Of a DNA stretch of 35,941 nucleotides, positions 18,990 through 27,718 are shown piece after piece. Made by a program: the position numbers and the translations under genes. The notes beneath the pieces were generated by a model, which was not told the DNA's origin, ran no database searches, and worked only from the letters and a program-made list of their open reading frames with translations. Source of the DNA: Pirellulales bacterium (lineage in GTDB: Bacteria > Planctomycetota > Planctomycetia > Pirellulales > UBA7805); NCBI GenBank assembly GCA_030751095.1, contig JASMGX010000015.1:1-35941 (forward strand), written 5' to 3'. Positions within the stretch are counted from its first letter, which is position 1, and each line of letters starts with the position of its first letter.

Positions 18990-20159
18990 ATGTTGGACGT
19001 GATTGAAAAGAAGCTTGCCAAACTCGTGCTCGAGGACGGTACGGTCTTTACGGGCCAGGCGTTCGGTGCGGAAGGAGAAGTCGATGGTGAGGTCTGTTTT
19101 AACACCTCTATGACCGGTTATCAGGAGATCCTTACCGATCCGAGTTATCGTGGTCAGATTGTCACGATGACATATCCCCAGATCGGAAACTATGGAGTCA
19201 ACCAAGAGGACCGGGAAAGTGAACGGCCCCATCTGGCCGGTTTTGTTGTTCGAGAAAATAGCCGTATTCGCAGCAATTTCCGCTCCAGCGAAGATCTCGG
19301 GGTATACCTGAAGGAGTGGGGGGTTGTGGCGATCGACCGGATCGATACCCGGGCCTTGGTGCGGCATATTCGCAGCGCTGGAGCCATGAAAGGGGTGCTC
19401 TCGACGACCGATCTGGACGAAACGAGCTTGGTCACCAAGGCCAAGGCGAGTCCAGGGCTGGTCGGTCGCGATCTGACGCGGGAAGTCATGCCGAGTGAGA
19501 CGTACAGTTGGAGTGAACCGCTCAGCAGTTGGTCTCGGCTAGAATCTGATCCGCATGTGGAGGTAGAGCGTGGGGACCAGAGTTCTTTACCGCATGTTGT
19601 TGCCCTCGATTACGGTATGAAGTGGAATATTCCCCGGCATCTAGTCAGTTGTGGTTTTCGTGTGACGATTGTTCCCGGCTCGGTTTCGGCAACGGAAGTC
19701 CTCGCGCTTGGTCCGGATGGTATTTTTCTCTCCAACGGACCTGGTGACCCGGAACCGCTGGGTGGAGCAATCGAGACAATTCGCGATATATTAGGCAAAA
19801 AACCAATTTTTGGAATCTGTCTCGGACATCAGCTCTTGTCGCTTGCCTGTGGGGCGAAGACATTCAAGATGAAATTCGGACATCGCGGAGCAAACCAGCC
19901 GGTGCAGAATTTAGCGAGCGGGAGCGTGGAAATCACCTCCCAAAACCACGGTTTTGCAGTTTTGGAGGATTGTCTGCCGGAGATTCTTGAGGTTACGCAC
20001 CGCAACTTGAATGACGGAACCATCGAAGGCATCCGACATCGGCAGTTGCCCGCCTTCAGCGTGCAGTACCATCCTGAGGCTTCGGCCGGCCCTCACGACA
20101 GCCAATATTTGTTCGATGTTTTCAGCGAGATGGTGGGCAAGTCCCTCATCCAGGTCTGA
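18990..20159 (+). CDS. carA: Carbamoyl-phosphate synthase small subunit CarA (start could be TTG 18960 or GTG 18999)
   Basis: LVLEDGTVFTGQAFGAEGEVDGEVCFNTSMTGYQEILTDPSYRGQIVTMTYPQIGNYGVN; GATase core ICLGHQLLSLACGAKTFKMKFGHRGANQPV. Confidence 0.95.
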   Translation: MLDVIEKKLAKLVLEDGTVFTGQAFGAEGEVDGEVCFNTSMTGYQEILTDPSYRGQIVTMTYPQIGNYGVNQEDRESERPHLAGFVVRENSRIRSNFRSSEDLGVYLKEWGVVAIDRIDTRALVRHIRSAGAMKGVLSTTDLDETSLVTKAKASPGLVGRDLTREVMPSETYSWSEPLSSWSRLESDPHVEVERGDQSSLPHVVALDYGMKWNIPRHLVSCGFRVTIVPGSVSATEVLALGPDGIFLSNGPGDPEPLGGAIETIRDILGKKPIFGICLGHQLLSLACGAKTFKMKFGHRGANQPVQNLASGSVEITSQNHGFAVLEDCLPEILEVTHRNLNDGTIEGIRHRQLPAFSVQYHPEASAGPHDSQYLFDVFSEMVGKSLIQV

Positions 20160-20190
20160 ACAGCAGGGCATCCTTCAGCAACCTGCCACC

Positions 20191-20232
20191 GCTTGGGCAA
20201 TGTCGCTTGGGCAATGTCGCTTGGGCAATGTC
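20191..20232. repeat. Tandem repeat, 14-bp unit GCTTGGGCAATGTC x3 (perfect)
   Basis: Three identical consecutive copies: 20191-20204, 20205-20218, 20219-20232. Confidence 0.95.
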
Positions 20233-20483
20233 GTTCGCCCCTTCCATCTTGCCGCTTCTCGGATGTGGCAATCTTGATCGGTTGTGGGTGTCTCTCTTTG
20301 CCTGCAAAAACGGGTCAAAAAGTGATCGCCGGAGAGCCCGGGAAAAATCGCATCAAAGACACTCATATGTCAAACTGTGGATTTATGGTGGACCTTGCGG
20401 GTGGGGTCAACAGGGGGTTTTTGTTGGAGTACAATATTCGCAGTAGCCACGGGGACCGCGTATCGTACACCCCCGAGTATTTA

Positions 20484-20505
20484 GGAAACGCATGGTGGCG
20501 TTTCC
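20484..20505 (+). promoter_or_regulatory. 5'-UTR hairpin GGAAACGC-ATGGTG-GCGTTTCC upstream of the Cys-rich gene
   Basis: 8-bp perfect inverted repeat with 6-nt loop, about 30 nt before ATG 20536. Confidence 0.5.
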
Positions 20506-20535
20506 GCACCTAATTTTGAGGAGAGTTTATCTGTC

Positions 20536-20997
20536 ATGAACACGAAATGGATCCTGTTACCAATGACGCTGTTTGTTTTGGGGCTCGTTGTAGCTCCCGT
20601 CGCATTCTCAGCCGAGGGGCAAGCAGAGCGTGAGGTCAGTCTACTTGCGGTTGCTGATGAGGGCGCTGCCGATACGGACTGCGAGAAGGATGTTGCTGAT
20701 GAGTGCTGCGAGAAGCCTTGTATCACCTATCGCCAACGGGGCCGTTGTCGCAAAGTATGTTGCGGTTGCGATCCACCTACCAAGACCACACTCAAAGTGG
20801 ATGACCCCTGCTGCTGCAAAACCTGCTACGACATTCCCATCTGCCTGCCTGCCTGTTGCAAAGGCGACCCGTGTGTCAAAGGCCGTTGCGGCATCTGCTG
20901 TAAGGGAGTTGTTGTTTATGAGTGGTGTTGTGGTTACAAGGTAAAGGTCGTCATCAAGAAGTGTGGCGATATTGTGGTCACCAGCTACCGCTGCTGA
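20536..20997 (+). CDS. Small secreted cysteine-rich protein of unknown function
   Basis: Signal peptide MNTKWILLPMTLFVLGLVVAPVAFSAEG; I count 23 Cys in 153 aa; GAGGAG-type RBS upstream. Confidence 0.82.
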   Translation: MNTKWILLPMTLFVLGLVVAPVAFSAEGQAEREVSLLAVADEGAADTDCEKDVADECCEKPCITYRQRGRCRKVCCGCDPPTKTTLKVDDPCCCKTCYDIPICLPACCKGDPCVKGRCGICCKGVVVYEWCCGYKVKVVIKKCGDIVVTSYRC

Positions 20998-21026
20998 GTC
21001 GCACAATGCGATTTCTAAAATTTTCG

Positions 21027-21062
21027 GGCGTGAGAGACCAAACGGTTTCTCACGCCTTTTTT
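21027..21062 (+). terminator. Intrinsic terminator after the Cys-rich gene
   Basis: GGCGTGAGAGACC-AAAC-GGTTTCTCACGCC followed by TTTTTTCTTT. Confidence 0.88.
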
Positions 21063-21144
21063 CTTTGCCGCTCACTATCAAAATTCAAAGGAGAGATCAC
21101 AATACAGCTGAAAACGAGACGGCAATGGGGTAGCCAGAGCAGTG

Positions 21145-21513
21145 ATGCATCGAAAAAAAAATAACAAAAAGCTGACAGCAACCGGCAGGAAAAGCCCCAC
21201 CCCGTCGGGATTCAGGCCGATCGTTCTCGCCTGGGTCATGTGTACCCTCACAGCGCTACTGGGCGAATTGGCCATGCTCGCCCTCATTCTACTCCGGGCG
21301 ATTGTCGAACCCTCCGAACGCCTAGGGGCATTGGCGGTGATTCTGGTGCTGACGGCCGCATTTTCCGGAATGCTCGGTTTGACCATGCTGCCCTTTGTTC
21401 TGCGGAGCGGCCGGGAGAGAATTCCCCGGCAGGCAGTCATTGTATCTGTGGCGATCAGTCTCTTGCCGCTGCTGGCTCTCGTCGGTCTGTTTCTAGGTGC
21501 CAGCGGCAATTAA
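21145..21513 (+). CDS. Small membrane protein, unknown function
   Basis: Basic N-terminus, then three hydrophobic stretches (IVLAWVMCTLTALLGELAMLALILL; ALAVILVLTAAFSGMLGLTMLPFVL; AVIVSVAISLLPLLALVGLFLGA). Confidence 0.65.
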   Translation: MHRKKNNKKLTATGRKSPTPSGFRPIVLAWVMCTLTALLGELAMLALILLRAIVEPSERLGALAVILVLTAAFSGMLGLTMLPFVLRSGRERIPRQAVIVSVAISLLPLLALVGLFLGASGN

Positions 21514-21538
21514 ATTCTGGTAAAGCCCCAATGAATTG

Positions 21539-21564
21539 CCGGTAAAGACCACCGGTAAAGACCA
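21539..21564. repeat. Tandem 13-bp duplication CCGGTAAAGACCA x2, with a degenerate third copy upstream
   Basis: 21539-21551 and 21552-21564 are identical. Confidence 0.85.
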
Positions 21565-21591
21565 CAGAGCAACCGCATACTGAGGCGGGGA

Positions 21592-23271
21592 TCATTTTTC
21601 GCCCGAGATAGTTTCGGCAATGTTTCGCGAATGATCCCGCACGCGTGCGTACGCATTGAGTGCGGCCAGATAGGCCACGCTCACTTGCGGTCGAATATTC
21701 CCACTAGAGAGGTCGTCCAGGTGCTTGCGCCGGAGCGCCTTGAGCAAATTGCGTATCCTCAGATCAATCGTTTCCAGTTTGGCCATCACATCGATATTAC
21801 GGTGTTTGAGAGAATCGTTGACCATTTCAAGATGTTGCTCCAGGATTTCGTGCAACTCGAGCAGATCTTTTCTTTGTTCTGGAGTAAACCGAAGTTCGAC
21901 ATCACGTAGTTTACGGTCGAACTTATCGAGGTTAGCCAGATAGTCACTGACAGATTCATACTCATCCGCCATCCGCAGTTGGCGCCGGGCTTCTTCGGCT
22001 GCCGCGTGCGGTACGTTGCCGGACAAAAGTGATGTAATAAAAACCGAAAGTTCATCATGGACCGAATCGAGCACGCGCTCTCGATGATGAAGCCTCTCGG
22101 CTAGGGAACGGTCTCGATCATCTTGAGCGTAAAGTGTTTTGAGCCAGTCCATCATCTTGACGCAGCCATCCCCCATCTTCTCGATTTCCTTTTGCGATTG
22201 CTCAATCGCCAGCAAAGGAGTTTCCAGGATCCGGATATCGAGATCTGTCAGGTGCGGTTTCTCTTTATATGCCTTTGCCGGTACGAATTTCTCCAGCAGT
22301 TTCACGAATAGTGGCAAGAAGGGAAGAAACAGGAGCGTATTGGTGATGTTGAATATCGAGTGCGTTGCAGCGATTGTCGCGGTGGTGTTGTAGGTCTCTT
22401 TGCCGTCCACCATGATGACTTTGGTGACATCATCGTCAATGACCCATTGCACGAGATCGATGTACCAATGAAAGATTGCCGTGATCCAGAAAACACCGAC
22501 GAGATTGAAGATGATGTGGAAATAAGCTGCCCGGCGAGCATTGGTGGTCGCTCCGAGCGAGGCGAGACAGGCCGTGACGGTTGTGCCGATGTTTTCACCG
22601 AGGACAAGGGCAGCCGCAGTGGGATAGCTGATGACTCCCTGCGAAGCGAGTGAAATGGTGATGCCGAGGGTTGCCGAAGACGATTGGACCATGATCGTGA
22701 GCAAACAGCCGATGAGGGCACAGCCCAATACCCCAAAGTAATCATTGGCCTGGAAACTCTGGAACCAACTCTCAAAGCTCGGATGCTCTTTGATCAGGCT
22801 GCAGGCATCTTTCATGAGTTCGAGACCAAAGAAGATCATCCCAATTCCCATGATCACCATGGCCCAGAACCGTAAACGATCCCCTTTGGAAAAAAGATAT
22901 GTAATGGCTGCGGCCCCCAAAATCGGCAGTCCATACTTGCCGATCTTCAGCACCAGAATCCATCCGGTAACGGTGGTGCCGATGTTGGCTCCCATAATGA
23001 CGCCGAGGGCTTGGGAAAGCTGCATGACCCCACTGTTGACGAAGCCGACGACCATCACCGTCGTGATTGAACTCGATTGAACCACACAGGTGATGACCAC
23101 TCCGACACCGGTTGCCAGAAACCGGTTGTTGGTCGCCAGGCTAATGAGCCCGCGCAGGCGTGAACCGGCAACGGCCTGCATGCCGTCGGACATCGACTTC
23201 ATGCCGAGCAAAAAGATGCCCAGGCCACCGATAAGCGTAAAGATCAGCTTAGTGAGGACCGCCAGTTCCAC
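21592..23271 (-). CDS. Na+/phosphate cotransporter family protein with C-terminal PhoU-like domain
   Basis: GGLGIFLLGMKSMSDGMQ, VVQSSSITTVMVVGFVNSGVM, GANIGTTVTGWIL, a second QSSSAT repeat, LGENIGTTVTA; helical C-terminal half. Confidence 0.93.
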   Translation of the reverse strand: MELAVLTKLIFTLIGGLGIFLLGMKSMSDGMQAVAGSRLRGLISLATNNRFLATGVGVVITCVVQSSSITTVMVVGFVNSGVMQLSQALGVIMGANIGTTVTGWILVLKIGKYGLPILGAAAITYLFSKGDRLRFWAMVIMGIGMIFFGLELMKDACSLIKEHPSFESWFQSFQANDYFGVLGCALIGCLLTIMVQSSSATLGITISLASQGVISYPTAAALVLGENIGTTVTACLASLGATTNARRAAYFHIIFNLVGVFWITAIFHWYIDLVQWVIDDDVTKVIMVDGKETYNTTATIAATHSIFNITNTLLFLPFLPLFVKLLEKFVPAKAYKEKPHLTDLDIRILETPLLAIEQSQKEIEKMGDGCVKMMDWLKTLYAQDDRDRSLAERLHHRERVLDSVHDELSVFITSLLSGNVPHAAAEEARRQLRMADEYESVSDYLANLDKFDRKLRDVELRFTPEQRKDLLELHEILEQHLEMVNDSLKHRNIDVMAKLETIDLRIRNLLKALRRKHLDDLSSGNIRPQVSVAYLAALNAYARVRDHSRNIAETISGEK

Positions 23272-23477
23272 GTGGAATTATTCCCGGGGATGTGGATTCT
23301 ATATTCGCAATTCGCGGCTGAAAAATGAATCAGGAGTGTGATTCTAACGGCCACAAGTTTGTTTGCAACGCCGTCAAACCAAAGGAAAATGGCCATACGC
23401 GGTGAGGATCGATTTTTGCCCTTCCAAACGCAGAAAAATTTCTCTCGCGCTCAAAATCAGAGCGACCAAACGCAGGC

Positions 23478-24047
23478 TTATTTTTCCGCCAGCAATTCTC
23501 GGATGCGGGGTTCGAGGCTATCGAGCGGCTCGCCCTCTTTCCCGTCTTCAAAAAGAGGGCTGAAGCGAAAGCGCAATTTTCCCTGACGGTCGTAGAGTGT
23601 GAAGTAGGGGATGGCATCGGGGATCCCAAAGGCCTCGACGACGTCCTCGACATCGGGATAGTTGCTGATAAGGTTGTCGAATGTGGCGCCATTCTGGGAG
23701 AGAAACTCGCGGGCCCTTTGTTTGTCGGAGAGTTGGTCAAGGCTCATAGAGACAACCGCAAATCCCTGGCTATGTAATTGCCGGTAGAGGCTCACCGTAT
23801 GGGGAAACAGGGTCCGGCAGGGAGGACACGTCGTGGCCCAGAAGTCGACCAGAACCACCTCACCGGCATGTTCGGCGATCACACGATCAAAGCCGGCTCG
23901 ATCGACGGGCTCAATGGTGATTTGGGATGTATTTCGACCTGCAAGGTTGTCGTTTGAGTTAGCGGGTCCCTGGCGATAGGCATCACAACCAAGGGCCAGC
24001 ATCCCTATCAGGAGACTTGCTGGAAGCGATAGCACATTAGGTCGCAT
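23478..24047 (-). CDS. Thioredoxin-fold lipoprotein (TlpA/AhpC-like)
   Basis: Lipobox-like LLIGMLALGC; VVLVDFWATTCPPCRTLFPH redox motif. ATG at 24047 preferred over 24104. Confidence 0.88.
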   Translation of the reverse strand: MRPNVLSLPASLLIGMLALGCDAYRQGPANSNDNLAGRNTSQITIEPVDRAGFDRVIAEHAGEVVLVDFWATTCPPCRTLFPHTVSLYRQLHSQGFAVVSMSLDQLSDKQRAREFLSQNGATFDNLISNYPDVEDVVEAFGIPDAIPYFTLYDRQGKLRFRFSPLFEDGKEGEPLDSLEPRIRELLAEK

Positions 24048-24125
24048 GATGGTTGTCCTCAAAAAATAGGCGGGTGGGGAAGAGGGTTTTTTGTGTTCTG
24101 CCATACCAATTTCTTCTGTACCGAT

Positions 24126-25082
24126 TTAGTTGTCTACCGCCTGCTGCTCATAGGCTGTGCGATAGTAGTCAATGCTTTTAGCAATACCCTCTTCAAAGGC
24201 GACTTGTGGTTCGTAGCCCAATTGTCGGCGTGCGGCAGAGATATCAGCAAGGCTCTCGAGAATATCGCCGGGTCGCGGGTCGGTAAACTCTGGCTTTACA
24301 TCGGTGTCGAGATATTTATTGAGTACCGCAAGCATCTCCAACAGCGTCACGCTACGACCGGCAGCGACATTGAAGCTTTGGCCGGCCACGCCCTCGGCAT
24401 CGGCGGCAAGAAGATTGCCATGCACCACGTTCTCAATAAACGTGAAATCGCGAGATTGCAATCCATTGCCAAAAATCACCGGTTGGCGATTTTCAAGGAT
24501 GGCGGTGATGAACAGCGGAATCACTGCAGAGTAAGGACTATCCGGATCTTGTCTCGGGCCAAAGACATTGAAGTATCGCAAGGCAACGGTTTCAAATCCG
24601 TAGGTAGCCGTGAATGCGTGACAATAGTATTCTCCGGCAAGCTTGGCGGCACCATAGGGGGAAATGGGATCGGGTACATCGGCTTCGCTTTTTAAACTGT
24701 TCGATTTGTCTCCATAGAGACTGCTCGACGCGGCATAGACCAATCGCCGCACCCCGGCCCGACGGGCAGTATCGAGCAGAGTGACGGTTCCAGTCACGCA
24801 GGCCGCATTCGTGTCCAGCGGCGCTTCGACGCTGCGTGGGACCGATGCCAGGGCCGCTTGGTGGAACACGCAATCGACCCCTTCGACCGCTTGGGCCACA
24901 GCATCTGCATCAAGTACATCGGCTTCGATGAACTCTACAGAATCGGCGATGTGCGCCAGATTGCTCCGATGGCCGGTACTGAGATTATCCAAAACCCGGA
25001 CTCGGTCGCCTCGCTCGACTAGGGCCGTTGCAATGTGGGAGCCGATAAATCCAGCACCTCCGGTGACAAGAAAAGTACGCAT
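24126..25082 (-). CDS. NAD-dependent sugar epimerase (UDP-glucose/UDP-GlcNAc 4-epimerase type)
   Basis: MRTFLVTGGAGFIGSHIATALVERGDRVRVLDNLSTG; SSSLYGD; SPYGAAKLAGEYYCHAF (YxxxK); RYFNVFGPRQDP. Confidence 0.93.
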   Translation of the reverse strand: MRTFLVTGGAGFIGSHIATALVERGDRVRVLDNLSTGHRSNLAHIADSVEFIEADVLDADAVAQAVEGVDCVFHQAALASVPRSVEAPLDTNAACVTGTVTLLDTARRAGVRRLVYAASSSLYGDKSNSLKSEADVPDPISPYGAAKLAGEYYCHAFTATYGFETVALRYFNVFGPRQDPDSPYSAVIPLFITAILENRQPVIFGNGLQSRDFTFIENVVHGNLLAADAEGVAGQSFNVAAGRSVTLLEMLAVLNKYLDTDVKPEFTDPRPGDILESLADISAARRQLGYEPQVAFEEGIAKSIDYYRTAYEQQAVDN

Positions 25083-25307
25083 TCGCAGGATTTCCTTCAG
25101 GTCGGTTTGTCTCGAGAAACAATATTTTGAGGGGATTGGGACCAATCACCGTAAAGGACGCAGCCTCTACAAGTTTACGTGGGGGATGGGTGTTTGTCAT
25201 CCCAGGCCAGAAAGGGTCTGTGGCGATGCAACATTTACCGCAGTGAAGAGGTGCTCCAGAAGAGGTTTCGGAGCAAAAGGAGTTGGTCACCGCTCCACTC
25301 TCTCCGC

Positions 25308-26150
25308 TCAAGCGGTATTCGTGGCGGGTAATGTCGTGATGCAGCCGATGGGTGTTCCGCCCCAGGCCATAATTTGACGGTGGGTGCTTTTGGCCCAGCT
25401 TACAGATGTCAGAGCAAGCCGCAGGAGAAACAACGCTCCTCCCGAAAAAAGTGTAAGCTGATGGAGGGTTTCTCGATTCACGTTGCCACCATCGATAACA
25501 ATCAAACCAAAATGTACATTCATCAGTTCCAATTGGCTTTGAAAATCTGATTTCAAGATGGATGGTTTTCCTAGCGAGAGTGGCATCAGACAGAGGCCAG
25601 GATGGTTCGTTTGTGTGATCGAGCTTTGCCAGTCGTTGTTGGATTTTGTAGGCCGTTTTGTTGCTGTCCGTCCAAAACCATGGAAATATTTTTTGAGTCG
25701 TCCGTCGCCCGCGTCGATCGCAAGGACCGGATCCTCACTGATTTCAGCCAGAGCGACCAGCAATTGTCCTAGAATGTCGACCGTATCGGAATATCCATCC
25801 TCAGAGAGCAACAGTAGCGGGCCTGCCGTTTTGGGAAGGTGCGCAAGTAAGTTGTGGCACGTGCGGTGATACTCATTTTCCGGTGCAGGTGCAGATAGAA
25901 ACTGCGGCGATTCACCGAATCGATGGAGAGGCGCATCAACAGTAGGTGCTGCGGAACGATCGAGAGGCAGTTGGCGTGCAGCTTTGGTGACCGCCTGCTC
26001 GCCACAAAATTCCGGTTTTTCGGAGAGGCCGGGCGACTGGGCCTCTACAGGCAAAGCTTCCGTTGGCTCCTTTGCCCTGCCGGCACCGGTCGCGGCAAAC
26101 GCCGCTGCCTCGGTTTCCACCTGTTTGAGCACGTCATTGAGTTGCATCAT
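25308..26150 (-). CDS. BY-kinase/CpsD-like protein with degenerate P-loop
   Basis: EYHRTCHNLLAHLPKTAGPLLLLSEDGYSDTVDILGQLLVALAE...PVLAIDAGDGRLKKYFHGFG...HFGLIVIDGGNVN follows the order of BY-kinase blocks, but SEDGYSDT replaces GEGKST. Confidence 0.72.
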   Translation of the reverse strand: MMQLNDVLKQVETEAAAFAATGAGRAKEPTEALPVEAQSPGLSEKPEFCGEQAVTKAARQLPLDRSAAPTVDAPLHRFGESPQFLSAPAPENEYHRTCHNLLAHLPKTAGPLLLLSEDGYSDTVDILGQLLVALAEISEDPVLAIDAGDGRLKKYFHGFGRTATKRPTKSNNDWQSSITQTNHPGLCLMPLSLGKPSILKSDFQSQLELMNVHFGLIVIDGGNVNRETLHQLTLFSGGALFLLRLALTSVSWAKSTHRQIMAWGGTPIGCITTLPATNTA

Positions 26151-27718
26151 TGCGGATATCCACTCTCCGCCAGAAACTGCGAAGAATTTGGAGTGTTGCA
26201 GTCGTAGAGTCTGGCCAACAAATCCCGATAGTCACGTTGTCGCACCGGAATCATGGGATGCTCTCGGATCTCGGGCCATGGCTTTTTCTCTGCCGGAGAC
26301 TGCAGAGAAAGCGCATCTGCCAATATGTGTTTCTCGACCGTCTCTTCAGGCAATGACCCGGAGACATCGGTCGCCTCAAGCGGCTCGCTCGGCTGCATCC
26401 GACCGGTTGCCGTTGCCTCGAACGATTCGTTGGGAAAGTTTGCAATGCCTTCCGGGGCGCGCTCGCCAATGTCCAATCTACCCTCGGGGGCGATTTGTAT
26501 GATATTGTTCGCCTCCACCCCTACGAATTGGTCAATCGTGATCTTTTCGCAGCAAGGCACTTCGCTGTGCGCGGGCGCTTCGGTTGCGTCTGCCGGTAGT
26601 TCGGTCTGTTCGAAAACAGCATGCTCGGCAGCCTCTATGGGTGCGGCAGTCTTTGCGCCCATAGTACGATCCACAGGTGATTCGGTTTCGGTATCCAATT
26701 CTGTGCTTGGAGAAACGTCTAGAGGAGTGTCGGTGATTTCAATCGCCGCGCTTTTGCCGATAGCGCCATCAATTTGCACGGGGTCTGTTTCCATTTCTGC
26801 AACGGCGACCGAATCTCCATCAAGGCTGCCAAACTCGATAACGGCTGTGTGGGTCTCTGGGTTTTGATCCTCGCTGGAAGCGACCGTGCCACTGCCGGTC
26901 GGCAGAGGAAGCTGCTGCAAATCTGCCCAGGCAGCATCGATTTCGCTTTCTGTTAGCTGCCTGCAAGACGTGCTGGCCGCTAAAACTAACGCCTGATCGC
27001 AAAGTTGGTTGATCAATCGTGGACAGCCAGTCGCATGCCGGTGGATTGCCCGCAGCGCGGTGTCATTCCATAGTTGGTCGGGGTCTGCGCCAGCACCGGC
27101 CGTTTGTGCCCGTACATATTCGCTCGATTCCTTTGCGGTGAACGGTTCGAGATAACAGCGGGCGGAAATCCGTTGATTGAAAGAAGCCATTCTCGGTTGT
27201 GCAAAGCGCTCTTCGAGTACCGGCCCGCCCGCCATGATCAAACGGATCCGGGGATTTCCATTCCGCACCATATTGGTAAGCAGTCGCAATTCTTCAAATA
27301 AACGAGGCGGCATCGTATGGGCTTCGTCGGCGATTAGCAAGATGCCGTTTGGATGGGCCCCTTCCGGATGCAGGTGGTCAATCAGCGAGAGTCGCAATTC
27401 GCCTTCTTGAAGGCGGCGATGGGGGGCTCCTAATTGATACAGCAGGGCTTGAAGAAGTTCTTTGCAGGTGGTCAATCGCAGGTTGGCCAAAAGCAGCGGA
27501 GTTAACTGGCCAGAAAAATGTTCCGCCAGCACCTCACAAAGAAGGGTCTTCCCCATACCGGTTGCCCCGATGAGGAGTCCACATCCCTCGGCCCGTTCGA
27601 TACAGCGGGTTAGTTTGCTCCTGGCACTTTCAATGGCTGCAGCAGGAAAATAAAGACTCGTTTGTGGCGCAGCAAGAAAAGGACGTGAGGAAAATCCAAA
27701 AAAAGACTCGTACATCAT
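26147..27718 (-). CDS. ExeA/GspA-type AAA ATPase with long acidic C-terminal extension
   Basis: MYESFFGFSSRPFLAAPQTSLYFP, GLLIGATGMGKTLLCEVL, ILLIADEAHTMPPRLFEELRLLTN, CPRLINQLCDQAL. Confidence 0.9.
   Translation of the reverse strand: MMYESFFGFSSRPFLAAPQTSLYFPAAAIESARSKLTRCIERAEGCGLLIGATGMGKTLLCEVLAEHFSGQLTPLLLANLRLTTCKELLQALLYQLGAPHRRLQEGELRLSLIDHLHPEGAHPNGILLIADEAHTMPPRLFEELRLLTNMVRNGNPRIRLIMAGGPVLEERFAQPRMASFNQRISARCYLEPFTAKESSEYVRAQTAGAGADPDQLWNDTALRAIHRHATGCPRLINQLCDQALVLAASTSCRQLTESEIDAAWADLQQLPLPTGSGTVASSEDQNPETHTAVIEFGSLDGDSVAVAEMETDPVQIDGAIGKSAAIEITDTPLDVSPSTELDTETESPVDRTMGAKTAAPIEAAEHAVFEQTELPADATEAPAHSEVPCCEKITIDQFVGVEANNIIQIAPEGRLDIGERAPEGIANFPNESFEATATGRMQPSEPLEATDVSGSLPEETVEKHILADALSLQSPAEKKPWPEIREHPMIPVRQRDYRDLLARLYDCNTPNSSQFLAESGYPQ

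Noticed and set aside
23330-23740. 136-aa minus ORF overlapping the thioredoxin-like gene
   Set aside because: Overlaps the CPPC lipoprotein gene in a different frame; low-complexity Ser/Pro/Arg composition.
24093-24695. 200-aa plus ORF antisense to the epimerase
   Set aside because: Epimerase motifs on the minus strand are unambiguous.
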